Shown: positions 26,400 to 35,672, counted from the first letter of the stretch. The stretch is 64,000 bases of DNA from Paraburkholderia phenazinium (GCF_900100735.1 NZ_FNCJ01000001.1:186001-250000), one strand, 5' to 3'. Numbers and translations are program-made. The notes: generated from the letters alone by a model not told the origin.

Positions 26400-28291
26400 A
26401 GGTCTCCCTGGATCAACTGCCCGGCTGGATTGGCGGTCGGATCGTCTTGGCTGATCGGTGTTTCCGGCTTGGCCTCCAAGATGGTCGAGAGCGATACCGA
26501 CTTCGATTTCCGCATCGGCAGTTTGAAAACCGGGGCGAGCAAATAGGTCAGACGGAACCGCAAGCCACGCAGGGTGCGGAATCCACCGACGTCGGCAGCG
26601 ATTTGGTAGCAGACGATTGCACCATGGTTCACGGCGATTCTTAAGGCATGTTCCACGTCGTCGCTGACGCGCTCATCAACAACGAACGACATGGGCGGGT
26701 CTTCGACGAAAGTCGCCCTGACGAGCCGGTTGTGGAAGTAGTCACCGATCTTGGACAGCACGTCGTAGACTGGCGTGGACGTTTTGATAGAGCCAAATTG
26801 CTCGTTGGCGACGGACTGCAGCATTTCAGCGTAGCGTTGGCAGTTCCATTGCACCCCTGCAGTCTGCTGCGGCGTTGGCACCGGGAACTGGACTTGATCA
26901 TTGTTTGACATGATCCGCGTGATGAGACCGATCAACCAGCGCGGATTACCCTCGCTGATCGCCGCGATGGACTCCCAGCCGGAGTAGGCCGTGTTGAATG
27001 GCTTTACGCCCCGCTTCTTCCCAACACTCTTGCCCTTGTAGGCATTGCGGAAGGCCACCAGTGGCGCGATCTTGCGCAGGGTATTGCCGTGGAGATCGCT
27101 GGGCTGCATTCCCAACTCACGCGACACGTCGATCTGCTTGCGGCGCAGGAACTCCAGAAAGGTCGGATCTTTCTCGGCCAGCGCTTGGAACTGCTCCGTC
27201 ACCCGTTTCTTATCGCGGCCTGTTAGGGTAAACAGGTCGATCTGCGCGGCGTCTTCGCTATCGTCGACCACTGCGTAGGCCGAGGTGCCGAAGACCTCAC
27301 TCGGCATTTTGCCGGCGAGCGCAGGGTAGATACTGCTGCGCGACAGAAACACCTGCTGGCAGAACTCGATGGCCTCGGTTTTGTCCGCATACCAGAGCTG
27401 GACCTGTTGCACGTCATTGTTCTGGCTGGGTGGGGCACTGCCCTGCTGGTCGTAGAGTAGGTCTGGGCCGCAAGGAGCTAGTGCCACCTTCAAGAGGAGC
27501 TTTTGCGCGCCACTCGCGCGCATCGCGGCCAGCACAGTCTTCTGCAGGTGCATGGGCGCCACCTCGAATTCGTCGAGCAGTAGACACCAGCGGTGATCCG
27601 GCCTGCGATAGGTCGCATCAAAGGCCTGCAGCGCCTGCGAGGCGGACTCCAGCATATCGATGCCCAAATATTCCTGAGTTGGGGTACCAGTGAGCTTAAG
27701 CTTGGCCCGTAGCCGGGTGTCGCGTTTGATATCGAGCAGCCGTTCCCTAAGGGCATCGACCAGGCTGGCCGGGGATAGCGATACCGGCTGGACTTTCCAA
27801 AGCTTCGCAATCGTCGCTATGACCCGTTCTAGGTCAGCCTGTGTCGGCTTGCCCCTTGCAGTTTCGGCGCTCGGTTCAAGGCGAAGCACGGGGTTCAGTG
27901 CCACATGCCGGTCTATGCCGATCGCCACGGAGAGCAGCACGTGTGTGACAAAAGCAGCCTCAGAGAACAAGATGCCGACGGTCTCGTCTTGGCCAGCCTC
28001 GATCAGCGATTCGAGCATCGTGCCCCAGGCGATATCCGAGGGAACGTAGACTCCGGTGTAGCCAACCGTCTGTTTGTATAGCTCGGCGGCGGAGCCGGTC
28101 CACGCTTCCTGGCCTTCCACGCTGAGCATCTTGAACAGCGTCGTCTTGCCGCCGCCTCGCGGGCCTACCAGCACCGAATTCCAAGCGCCGGCCAACTGGG
28201 TGAACTTCGTGGATGGCACAAACGTCCTTGCCACCTCGGCGTAGGACATGGCCTTGGCGTTGAAGGGTTCGAGGAAGGTTTGGCGACTCAT
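26387..28291 (-). CDS. ORC/CDC6-like P-loop ATPase of a putative defence operon
   Basis: The 634-residue protein starts with FLEPFNAKAMS and a Walker A at 43-51 (GPRGGGKTT), the layout of proteins labelled ORC-CDC6 family AAA ATPase. Walker B is LLLDEFE at about 237-243, so Asp-Glu is intact. The C-terminal half is helical, with no known nuclease motif. In defence systems such ATPases gate an effector. The gene start overlaps the phosphoesterase stop (ATGA), and its end overlaps the next gene. Confidence 0.75.
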   Translation of the reverse strand: MSRQTFLEPFNAKAMSYAEVARTFVPSTKFTQLAGAWNSVLVGPRGGGKTTLFKMLSVEGQEAWTGSAAELYKQTVGYTGVYVPSDIAWGTMLESLIEAGQDETVGILFSEAAFVTHVLLSVAIGIDRHVALNPVLRLEPSAETARGKPTQADLERVIATIAKLWKVQPVSLSPASLVDALRERLLDIKRDTRLRAKLKLTGTPTQEYLGIDMLESASQALQAFDATYRRPDHRWCLLLDEFEVAPMHLQKTVLAAMRASGAQKLLLKVALAPCGPDLLYDQQGSAPPSQNNDVQQVQLWYADKTEAIEFCQQVFLSRSSIYPALAGKMPSEVFGTSAYAVVDDSEDAAQIDLFTLTGRDKKRVTEQFQALAEKDPTFLEFLRRKQIDVSRELGMQPSDLHGNTLRKIAPLVAFRNAYKGKSVGKKRGVKPFNTAYSGWESIAAISEGNPRWLIGLITRIMSNNDQVQFPVPTPQQTAGVQWNCQRYAEMLQSVANEQFGSIKTSTPVYDVLSKIGDYFHNRLVRATFVEDPPMSFVVDERVSDDVEHALRIAVNHGAIVCYQIAADVGGFRTLRGLRFRLTYLLAPVFKLPMRKSKSVSLSTILEAKPETPISQDDPTANPAGQLIQGDLWAN

Positions 28292-29547
28292 GATGCTGCC
28301 TTTTCAAGCTTCGTCCACTGGCCGCCCTTGCTGTCGACGTGGATATGCAAGCTGTGCCGCGCGCGCAGGCGCTGGCGAACTTGGTTGCGGGCCTCAGGAG
28401 GCAGTAGGTCGGCGTCAGGCACTCTGCGAATTACTTCGCTCCAATCCATGGGCAGTGGCGACAGCGCCGCGATATCAGTGATTACGCGCCCCGCATCTCG
28501 TGCGCCGAAGGTCGCGCCGTCGTAGATGCCGTCACCGTCCGGTCTGGCCGCCTCCCAGCCACGCCCGGTGAACCAGTCCCAGGTTCGGAACCGGCCCGTC
28601 AATCCGCGAGATTCCAAGCGGACCTTGAGCAGGTAGAACTGGTTCCTCACGGTGCCCTTGACTTCCTCAATGTGGATGGCCAAGCTGGCGGCGCCGAAAA
28701 CGACGGGCTGAAGGCCGCTGCCTGACGCCTGCCCCAGTCGAGCCTCATGCTTGTGACCATGCACGACCAGCCAGTCGCCCTGGTCGGCCAACAGCTTCAG
28801 CAGTTCCTGTCCATTGTCGATGAAATCGTGGGCACCGGCACCATCCTGGGTATATGACTCCGGGGGGTGATGCATGATGGCCACGCTGATCCTATTGGGA
28901 TCGCACTGCGTCAGCGCGACCTTGAGTTCGTCGACGGCCGAGGGCGGAAAGGTGCCCCGCTCATGCTCGAACTCGTCGTGACCGTGCTCGCTACAACTGT
29001 TCACGATCAGTATCTGATACTTCGCTGCCGTCACTAGCAACAGGCTGGCACCGAAATAGCGGACGCGGTGATCCCGCCCCTGCTGGTGATCTATGTCGCC
29101 GCGGGTCACGGATGGATAGGGCGGGCGCAGGCACTTGAGCTGTTCGAACGGGCCGTAGCCGGCTTTGAGGTTGCGGATCACCGCCTTCTTAAACATCTCG
29201 TCTTGGCTACGTGACGTCACGTCGTGGTTGCCTGTGGCACTGACAACGTGCTCGCAGTTCATGCGCTCGCCCAAGTCGACCAGGTGCTTCCATCCGGCAG
29301 ACAGCGTGGTGGCGCTGTTCTGGAAGGCAATGTCGCCCGGACACAGAATCGCGTCGGCTTCCAGTCCTTGGGCAGCGACCAACTGTTCGAGCCCTGCCCA
29401 TGGGTTGGTGGTTGGAAGGTCGCTGGCCAGCTCACCGCTCTTCTTGATCTTGAGATGGGATCCGTGCTCTTCGGTGAAGTGCGGATCGCCCAAGATCGCG
29501 AAAACGGCCTCAACTGTGCCTTTCTCTTGCTCGGTAACGTTCTCCAA
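28288..29547 (-). CDS. Calcineurin-like metallophosphoesterase of a putative defence operon
   Basis: All core motifs of the calcineurin-like superfamily are present: GDPHF (Asp21, His23 counted from the chosen start), PGDIAF, GNHDV, MHHPPE and HGHKHE. It should bind two metals and cleave phosphoesters, perhaps DNA, RNA or a nucleotide signal. The start is placed at a TTG (29547) because AAGGGAG lies 9 nt upstream, giving 419 residues; an open frame further upstream overlaps the methylase gene and shows no conservation. The C-terminal 130 residues are an extra domain of unknown type. Confidence 0.8.
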   Translation of the reverse strand: MENVTEQEKGTVEAVFAILGDPHFTEEHGSHLKIKKSGELASDLPTTNPWAGLEQLVAAQGLEADAILCPGDIAFQNSATTLSAGWKHLVDLGERMNCEHVVSATGNHDVTSRSQDEMFKKAVIRNLKAGYGPFEQLKCLRPPYPSVTRGDIDHQQGRDHRVRYFGASLLLVTAAKYQILIVNSCSEHGHDEFEHERGTFPPSAVDELKVALTQCDPNRISVAIMHHPPESYTQDGAGAHDFIDNGQELLKLLADQGDWLVVHGHKHEARLGQASGSGLQPVVFGAASLAIHIEEVKGTVRNQFYLLKVRLESRGLTGRFRTWDWFTGRGWEAARPDGDGIYDGATFGARDAGRVITDIAALSPLPMDWSEVIRRVPDADLLPPEARNQVRQRLRARHSLHIHVDSKGGQWTKLEKAAS

Positions 29548-29584
29548 GACAACGCGCTCCCTTGAATATTGGTTTGTCGGGATG

Positions 29585-30433
29585 CTAACCGCACGGCCAG
29601 TCGTAGTTCGACAGCAGAACCTCGTCGGCCGATCTCCGGGCCGACGTGAAGCCTGCGACGTTGCGCGCAACAGTGAGATCACGGCGTCGCCACTTCCTGA
29701 GGCCTTGCAGCACGGTCGTGGCCGGGGAATAGGACAGCAGGATCTTGGCACCGCGGCGATCAGCAGACCGCAGTGCGGCAATCAGGCGACGCTCGTCCTT
29801 CTCGCGGAAGGCATCGCAGCCGTACTCGCCGCGGTCCCGTTTGTCACCCAGGGCGTAGGGCGGGTCGAGGTAGACAAAGTCACCGCTTCCAGCCTCGGAC
29901 AGAATCTCTTCGAAGTCACTGCAGCGCAGCTCAGCCGCCTTCAGTCGCCCAGCGAACGCCTTGAACGCATCGAGGTCGGGCATGAAGAGGTGACCTTTGC
30001 CACGCGCCACGTTGAACTGGCCTGCGCGGTTGGTCCGATACACCCCATTGAAGCAGTAGCGGTTGAGGTAGACGAACTGTGCTGCGCGCTCGAAAGCGTT
30101 CAGGCGCGCGCGCGGGATAGCGCGGATCGCATAGTAGTCGTCCGGGGTGTCGCCCAGCATGGAGGCTCGTTCCCACACAGCGCGCGGGTAGCGCTGAACG
30201 ATGCGATAGGTCTCCATCAGCGACTCGTTGAGGTCGCCAAGGATCGCGTTGTCCGCGCCCAGGCGCAAGAACAGCACGGCCGAGCCTGCGAAAGGCTCGA
30301 TGTAGCGCTCAACGTCGTCGGGTGCAGCCGCGAGCAACACCGGAAGCAGCTTCTTCTTGCTGCCAGCCCAGCGAAGCAGTGGCTCGACCGCACCTGCGGC
30401 GCCAGGATTCACCACGGTGGATTTGGCTTGCAT
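29585..30433 (-). CDS. D12-class (Dam-like) N6-adenine DNA methyltransferase
   Basis: The 282-residue protein has the D12-class motifs: an N-terminal LLRWAGSKKKLL, motif I PFAGS at 47-51, DLNESL, the YLNRYCFNGVYR block at about 120 and DPPY at 190-193. This is the layout of Dam and DpnM-type enzymes that methylate adenine, often in GATC. It is the first gene of a four-gene minus-strand operon with metallophosphoesterase, ATPase and an unknown protein. The start has no ribosome site and sits at the predicted transcript start, so translation may be leaderless. Confidence 0.88.
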   Translation of the reverse strand: MQAKSTVVNPGAAGAVEPLLRWAGSKKKLLPVLLAAAPDDVERYIEPFAGSAVLFLRLGADNAILGDLNESLMETYRIVQRYPRAVWERASMLGDTPDDYYAIRAIPRARLNAFERAAQFVYLNRYCFNGVYRTNRAGQFNVARGKGHLFMPDLDAFKAFAGRLKAAELRCSDFEEILSEAGSGDFVYLDPPYALGDKRDRGEYGCDAFREKDERRLIAALRSADRRGAKILLSYSPATTVLQGLRKWRRRDLTVARNVAGFTSARRSADEVLLSNYDWPCG

Positions 30434-30473
30434 AACCCGGGATTATGTGCACGTAAATTTTGATTATGCAAGC
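30426..30473 (-). promoter_or_regulatory. Promoter and perfect inverted repeat over the start of the methylase operon
   Basis: A 10-bp inverted repeat, GCTTGCATAA (30426-30435) and TTATGCAAGC (30464-30473), separated by 28 bp, encloses a promoter: -35 TTGCAT (30466-30471) and -10 CATAAT (30442-30447) with 18-bp spacing on the minus strand. The predicted start point is about 30434-30436, one to three bases before the ATG at 30433, and no Shine-Dalgarno sequence is seen. One arm contains the start codon, the other the -35 box. Such layouts suit an operator for autoregulation. Confidence 0.5.
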
Positions 30474-30791
30474 GTCGTTTGCCGTTTCCTTCGCTGACGC
30501 CACGGTAGTGTAGAAGCGCTGGTACCTGTCTTGAGAGTGAAGCAGTTTGACGAATAGACGATCGTTGAATGACTGCTGGTCGTCGTTGCTGCTATTCGGG
30601 CCGGCGGCTGCGAGTGACTCATGGCAGTCTAAAGCGGTCAGACAAGAATAAATGCTGACCGGCAGCTTCTGGCCGCGTGCCGCCTCATGCAACTGGCATA
30701 CACCACGTCACCGCCGTCTGGTTGCGATCGGCAGTACGCGACCCGAAGCGGTCCTTGGAATTTCTCCAAAACGGACACTTGATCTGTGGCA
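30474..30791. other. Intergenic region between peptidase and methylase operon
   Basis: About 320 bp with no supported gene. It includes a stretch around 30655-30760 resembling the degraded 'CGGCAGCTTCTGGCCG' filler frequent near insertion scars, similar to 31615-31660. Confidence 0.35.
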
Positions 30792-31526
30792 TTAGCCGCC
30801 AATTTGTTTGATCGGTAATGCTGTCTCAATCACCTTATCGCCTTCGCGGTAAGCTTGATACGCAGTAGATCCTGATCGCCAAGAAAATACAGTGTCGAGA
30901 GACGTGCCGACATACAAGGCAGCCGCAAAGTCATCGATGGCAATCGAAGGCGGGATTTTTCCGGCCAGTTGGGCCGCATGTAACGTCTCACGTTTCTTTG
31001 GATCGCCGCTGTAATGAACGGCGCAGCCGCCTGGCAGCAGTCCCAGGCAGTCAAGTGGACGATAAGCAGCACCCCAGAACGAATCGGTTAGCCCCGCCTC
31101 GAACCAGCACATTGCGCCTGCACTCATACCCGCGAGCAGCACGCCACGCTCCCACGCCTCCCGCAAGACCGTATCAAGCCCCCACTGACGCCAGACGGCA
31201 AGGGCAGATTTAGTATTTCCGCCACCGACGTAAATAGCGTCCTGCTCAAGCAGCCTTGTGCGGAAGTCGGCGACGAGAATCGACCTTGAATCGGGTTGCC
31301 GAAAGAAAGCAAGATGAGATGTTTCACAGCCCATATTGCCGTAGGCAGCGTGGAATTTGTCGAGATGCGCGGGAAGGTCTCCGCTGGGCGTGGCCAGATA
31401 ACAGATACGTGGTCGAGCCTTTCCTGTGAGGCTCATGACATGCTCGTCGATAGGCGATCGAGCGTCCTCCATCATAAATCCGCCGCCACCTATGGCAAGA
31501 ATACGTCGCATTGATGTTCCGGTCAT
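30792..31526 (-). CDS. Peptidase E-like serine peptidase (S51 family)
   Basis: The protein (244 residues, or 239 from the ATG at 31511) has the S51 layout. The N-terminal RRILAIGGGGF strand and IYVGGGNTKSAL precede the nucleophile loop GMSAGAMCWF with the catalytic Ser at about residue 148; a His in CAVHYSGDP and later Asp residues complete the candidate triad. Peptidase E cleaves Asp-X dipeptides; related proteins include cyanophycinase. It appears to be an intact cargo gene, not linked to its neighbours. Confidence 0.8.
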   Translation of the reverse strand: MTGTSMRRILAIGGGGFMMEDARSPIDEHVMSLTGKARPRICYLATPSGDLPAHLDKFHAAYGNMGCETSHLAFFRQPDSRSILVADFRTRLLEQDAIYVGGGNTKSALAVWRQWGLDTVLREAWERGVLLAGMSAGAMCWFEAGLTDSFWGAAYRPLDCLGLLPGGCAVHYSGDPKKRETLHAAQLAGKIPPSIAIDDFAAALYVGTSLDTVFSWRSGSTAYQAYREGDKVIETALPIKQIGG

Positions 31527-31695
31527 TGACTGTCGTTTGTCTCGTAAAACATTAGATATTCAAGGCCCGATTGTCGACAGAGTAGGTGGCCGTATCGAGC
31601 GGCTCATTGTGGCCGGCCCCCGCCTGTCGGCGATCGGCAGCACGCGATCCGCATGGGGATGGTCGAGTCGCTTGATACCAGTTCGTCATAGTCAT
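31527..31695. other. Intergenic region
   Basis: No gene supported. It carries the start region of the peptidase gene and the downstream end of the VOC gene. Confidence 0.3.
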
Positions 31696-32067
31696 CTAAT
31701 CAGCTTGGGAAAGCTGAAAGACGTTTCCCTCGGGGTCCTCTCCGTCGCACATCAATTGGGCGAAGCCATCGTAGCGTTTCAGGTCACGCATCTGAACACC
31801 CGCACTTAACAGTTTCTCGCGCAACTCGGATAGCCGTGACTCCACCGAAAAGACGATTTTTGCGTTCGACGTGTTGGGGTGATTTGGTAGCTCGCGATAA
31901 GGCTCACCAACTCTGTGGAGAGCAATCTCAATCTCACCGGCTTTCAGCACAGCCCATTCGTTTTCGATTTCTTCGGCGACCGGAAACCCGAAATGGGTCT
32001 GATAGAAGGACTTCAGCAACTCAACATCGCGGACAAAAAGTATCAACCTGGACATGAGAACCGGCAT
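31696..32067 (-). CDS. VOC-superfamily (glyoxalase/bleomycin-resistance-like) protein
   Basis: The 123-residue protein has one VOC half-barrel pair: SRLILFVRDVELLKSFYQTHFGF at the N-terminus and MCDGEDPEGNVFQLSQ at the end, the classic beginning and metal-ligand-bearing end of the fold. His and Glu residues fit metal sites, but the substrate cannot be deduced. The GTG or ATG start is uncertain by three residues. It is convergent with no gene to its left and is probably ordinary cargo. Confidence 0.8.
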   Translation of the reverse strand: MPVLMSRLILFVRDVELLKSFYQTHFGFPVAEEIENEWAVLKAGEIEIALHRVGEPYRELPNHPNTSNAKIVFSVESRLSELREKLLSAGVQMRDLKRYDGFAQLMCDGEDPEGNVFQLSQAD

Positions 32068-32287
32068 TGGACTCTCCTATATGCTGAGATTGGCGACTCT
32101 CCCGGATTGTCGTCGATTTTGATGGAGCAGTCGACGGGCCGCTCCTGGCCCAGAGCGTGTCAAAACGCTGAGTCACCGGGAATTAACGAAACCTGTCTTG
32201 CCGCAGGTCTCGACTTTTCGATTGCGGCGATCCGAGCGTCAAATCACAGCGGAAGTACTGCGAAGGCGCAGCACCTCCCAACAGGCC

Positions 32288-33004
32288 TCACGCCCGCATC
32301 GCTGTCATCAACGATTCTGAACCGAGTAGCTTGATCACTCGCTTCATGTTGTACGCAAGCACGTGCAAGCTCATTTCTGTGCTCAAGCGCTCGATGGTCC
32401 GTGTCAGGAAATGAGTGGCGCCCATCCATGCCTTGATTGTCCCGAACGGATGCTCGACAGTCTGTCGCCGGATGCGCATCATCTCAGGTGCATGATCAAG
32501 TCGTGCCTGCATCTCATCGAGAACAGCTTCGTGTTCCCAGCGTGTCACGCGACGTTGAGGGCCTGGAGTGCAGTCCCCCTTTAGCGAGCATTGCTGGCAA
32601 TTTGAACTCCAGTATTTACTGATCTTCAGACCGCGCTCAACAGTTGAGAATCGCCAGATTAGCCGCTGGCCCGCCGGGCACCGATATTCGTTCGTCTGTG
32701 TGTTGTAAATGAAGTCATCCTTGCCGAAGCGTCCATTAGCCGTTGCGCTCGATGTCACCGGTTTCGCAACGAACACGCTTATTCCGGCCTCATGGCATGC
32801 GAGTATTTCTTCGCTCTTGTAGTAGCCCCGATCCGCAACTGCAGTGAGCTTGTCGACGGCCATCTCTGTACGGGCAAGCTTCGCCATCGACGTCAACTGA
32901 TCACGATCGATGCCATCATTGGTAACGACGTGCGCGACGATCAGGTGGTGCTTTGCGTCAACCGCAGTCTGCACGTTGTACCCGACAACGCCTGATGCAC
33001 ACAC
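32288..33004 (-). pseudogene. C-terminal part of an IS1182-family transposase
   Basis: Reading gives SGVVGYNVQTAVDAKHHLI, KLTAVADRGYYKSEEI, an ECxxC-like zinc region (NCQQCSLKGDC) and TVEHPFGTIKAWMG, the C-terminal half of an IS1182 transposase with the catalytic GYY and E-H-P-F-G region. The N-terminal half is absent and the frame breaks into a truncated neighbour at about 33005, so the copy cannot be active. The gene C-terminus looks complete. No terminal inverted repeat was searched for. Confidence 0.85.
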
Positions 33005-33007
33005 GCG

Positions 33008-33433
33008 TCATCGGGCTCCAAGCGAAACCATCCTCTCGACGAATCCGGGATCCTCGGCAAGCGCCCCCATGTAAAACGCCGTTTCAAACACATTGCGTGC
33101 GATAGTTCGCGCCTCAACGAACATGCCACGCTCCGAGAGCAAGATTACGCCTTCAAAGGAACTTATCGCCCGCAGCAAGAGGGCCGTTAACGTCAGTTCC
33201 TGATCTGATGTGGCCGCTCCGCTGGTCTCTCGTGCTAGCTCCAGCGCCAAGTCTCGTAGTCGAGCGGCGTGGTCAAACAACGCACAATTTTCCTCTTTGT
33301 TGTCCTTGATCCAGTCGTTTATGGCTGGATTCAAGAAGCCTTCGCCACGAAGGTTCATATAGTCCCCAAGGGATTTCTGACAGATGAGATCAACGCCTTG
33401 CATAGCTCCAGTATTCGTTCCGAAAGGCATCAT
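33008..33433 (-). pseudogene. 5' fragment of a DUF5677-like gene
   Basis: Residues include NPAINDWIKDN, LALELARETSG, TLTALLLRAISSFEGVILLSERGMFVEARTIARNVFE, the pattern of DUF5677 proteins, which are longer (about 250-300). The sequence runs into IS1182 at 33004, so the C-terminal half is gone. Two adjacent ATGs (33430 and 33433) are possible starts. Function of DUF5677 is not established. Confidence 0.6.
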
Positions 33434-33469
33434 CTGCAGCAAGGGCTCCGACCGCACCTTTTCAATGTT

Positions 33470-33925
33470 CTTCGAGGAGCACACGGGCCTCCACATCGAC
33501 GATCAGAGGTACCGCGGGTCCGGCACCTCGAAAGCCAACCGGATGCGAGGTTTCTGGACCGTCGAACCGGATCACGTGGTCGCCAGAGTGTTGCTCGCGA
33601 TGATCGCACATGCGACCGAGTATGAATGCGTTCCTGCGGACATGGACGACGCCCTATTTGCCGATGTTCACCGGATCATCGCGCGGCTCAATCAGAACCC
33701 GTCGAGCCCTGTCCCGGAGGTGGACGCTTTCACCGCGAGCGTCAACGAACTGGACTTCGAGGCGGCAGCGAAACACATCCGGACCGCGATCGAGCAGAAC
33801 GAGCCAGCCACGGCCTGGATCGCCTGCACGTGTTTTCGATGAAGTTCCTGCGCACGAACTGCGAACGCCGTGGCATCGAAGTCGCCCGGGACAAACCGCT
33901 GCACAGCCTTAATCGATCAGGTAAC
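33470..33925 (+). pseudogene. Frameshifted fragment resembling the C-terminus of an abortive-infection-like protein
   Basis: One frame gives FEEHTGLHIDDQRYRGSGTSK, RMRGFWTVEPDHVVARVLLAMI; after about 33835 the match continues in another frame with RLHVFSMKFLRTNCERRG and KPLHSLN. This order matches the C-terminus of abortive-infection-type proteins often beside defence genes. The N-terminal part is missing, and a frameshift splits the rest. The name is a pattern-based guess. Confidence 0.4.
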
Positions 33926-33981
33926 GCAACGGCACCGCCAGTACTACAGTCACGGCCAGCAACCACGCAGGCTGACATCCG

Positions 33982-34203
33982 TTGATGAAACGCTTCCACA
34001 GGCCGGTAGATGAGAAGCGCGCGGTCGTGATCTTTCCGCCCACCGGGTACGAGGACTGGCTGGGATGCCGGAACCCCGACGGAGCGCCATCCTTCTCCTC
34101 GTTTTATCCGGCGGAAACGATGCGTGCCGAGCCGTACCCGCTACCGCCGCGGAACCCGCCGCCTGGACAGGCGGACAGCTCGCAACCGTCGCTACTTTGC
34201 TGA
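33982..34203 (+). pseudogene. C-terminal fragment of an SRAP (YedK/HMCES-like) protein
   Basis: The ORF reads MKRFHRPVDEKRAVVIFPPTGYEDWLGC, then PAETMRAEPYPLPPR, the characteristic C-terminus of SOS-response-associated peptidase (SRAP) proteins, which form DNA-protein crosslinks at abasic sites. The catalytic Cys2 and the rest of the fold are missing upstream, so it is a remnant. Confidence 0.75.
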
Positions 34204-34344
34204 CCCGCTCAAACGAGCGGCCATATGAGGACACGTTCATCAGTGGTGAACCGCTCTTCTCCCGACCGAAAAGCGCGCCGGTGGGCCGAGGCTAGCTCAA
34301 CACATCAAGCGATGAAGGCGTCTGCGTCAAAGGACACATGCGGC
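34204..34344. other. Short spacer after gene debris
   Basis: About 140 bp with no gene. It separates the fragment cluster from the protease-HNH group. Confidence 0.3.
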
Positions 34345-35157
34345 CTAAAGGCGCTCCAGCGTTTCGCGCATTTCTTCCGCAAGGCTCGCATCCACCTGCT
34401 CTAGCACTTTCGCCACGGCCCACCAGTTTTTGGCGCGGAAAAATTCGGTGTGCAGAAAGCCCGATTGGATACCGATGACGCGCATGTTCGATTCGGCTGT
34501 CCATACCTTGTTATCGGACTCAACAAACTGCCAGACAGAGCATCCACTCGTGCCACGTAGGTCAGGCGTCTGGACCTGATTGCCTGACCGCTTTTCTGAC
34601 GCTGTCTTCGCATAGTCGAAGAATAGGTCAAGCTCCTTGACTACAGGTTTCTCTGCGTGTGCGGGAGCCTGAGGCAGCATGTGTGAATATGCTTGGAGGA
34701 AGCGGCCTTTGATGTTCCCCTCTCTCACCCACGCGTGCTTCTCGTCGTCACTAGGGTACCCTGCTAGCAAGTATTCGGCGCCGGGGTTTGCCATCTCCGG
34801 TCGACCCACATTCGCCAACGACAAAAACTGCCAGCCCTTCTTCAGTTGACCGATTGTCTCTGGCGATTTGAGCTCCATCGCAGCGACGTCTATGTGTTCC
34901 TCGGTTGGAAGGCAGAGATCGAAGTTGCCGAATGTATAAAGCGCTCCTCCCCTTCGGTCACCTGGGTACGCGAGTTGCCGTCGGTATTCGTCCGACAGGG
35001 GTTCAAAAATGTGACGGGCCGTTATCAGAAAATAGCGACCTCCAATCTCGAACAGCGAGCCCGAAGCATACGTTGCGGATCCCTTTTCAGCGTGGTCGAA
35101 GATGATCGGGACGGTCACGCTTTGGGTGAACTGTTCAATTAGAGACGTCTTGTCCAT
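34345..35157 (-). CDS. Trypsin-like serine protease domain protein
   Basis: From the ATG at 35157 the protein has 270 residues. The chymotrypsin fold triad can be traced: His49 in LITARHIF, Asp90 in HIDVAAMEL and Ser204 in LRGTSGCSVW. There is no signal peptide, so it acts in the cytoplasm, unlike secreted proteases. Cytoplasmic trypsin-like domains without signal peptides occur in several anti-phage modules. It is the last of a run of minus-strand genes that includes an HNH nuclease. A 311-bp gap precedes it. Confidence 0.75.
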   Translation of the reverse strand: MDKTSLIEQFTQSVTVPIIFDHAEKGSATYASGSLFEIGGRYFLITARHIFEPLSDEYRRQLAYPGDRRGGALYTFGNFDLCLPTEEHIDVAAMELKSPETIGQLKKGWQFLSLANVGRPEMANPGAEYLLAGYPSDDEKHAWVREGNIKGRFLQAYSHMLPQAPAHAEKPVVKELDLFFDYAKTASEKRSGNQVQTPDLRGTSGCSVWQFVESDNKVWTAESNMRVIGIQSGFLHTEFFRAKNWWAVAKVLEQVDASLAEEMRETLERL

Positions 35158-35468
35158 ATGGTCAGGAATGGGGTAGTTAATTTGATAGTGCAATCTATAG
35201 CCCACCCGCGCACGGCGCACGCCGTGAGTGGAGTAAGTTTGACTCTGGTGCTCCACCCGACAATTTGGGTTCCAGTGCGGCAGCTCCCACTTCAATGCTG
35301 AGGCGCGCGCGGGCACGAACAATACCCGTCGTCCAATGTGCTCGTAAACAGCAACTGGCGACAACGCGAGATGCGTCGGGCGATCGCTCCATCCGGTCAC
35401 GAACCGACAGAACACCGTATGGGCTAAGCATTAAGCGCACGCTCCGGATCATAGCTGTGCTTGAAGTC
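35158..35468. other. Gap between small ORF and protease gene
   Basis: 311 bp with no gene that I can support. An upstream in-frame extension of the protease gene exists but lacks conserved features. The promoter of the protease gene probably lies here. Confidence 0.35.
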
Positions 35469-35672
35469 CTAGATTGAGCTATTGTCGAGTAAGAGGTAAA
35501 TCGGCCCCTCCAACTGGTAGCCGAACGCGTAGTGTTTAACAAACCGCATGGCCTGATCGAAAAAGGTCCCAAGCTCTTTGTCAGACCGACCACTCATCAT
35601 TGCTGTAATCTCGTCTATCAACGCCTGCTTCGTTTGCGCTGGTGCTTCGAACCTTCCAGCAGCGGCCGTCAC
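35469..35672 (-). CDS. Small acidic-helical protein overlapping the HNH nuclease gene
   Basis: The 67-residue protein reads RFEAPAQTKQALIDEITAMMSGRSDKEL and ends in a hydrophobic YLLLDNSSI. Its ATG overlaps the last codons of the HNH gene by 4 nt, indicating coupled translation. It could be an immunity or accessory subunit for the nuclease, an idea based only on position and size. No family is recognised. Confidence 0.5.
   Translation of the reverse strand: MTAAAGRFEAPAQTKQALIDEITAMMSGRSDKELGTFFDQAMRFVKHYAFGYQLEGPIYLLLDNSSI

Noticed and set aside
29585..29781. Longer N-terminus of the metallophosphoesterase
   Set aside because: Overlaps the methylase coding sequence and reads as Pro/Cys/Arg-rich non-conserved sequence; the internal TTG has a good ribosome site.
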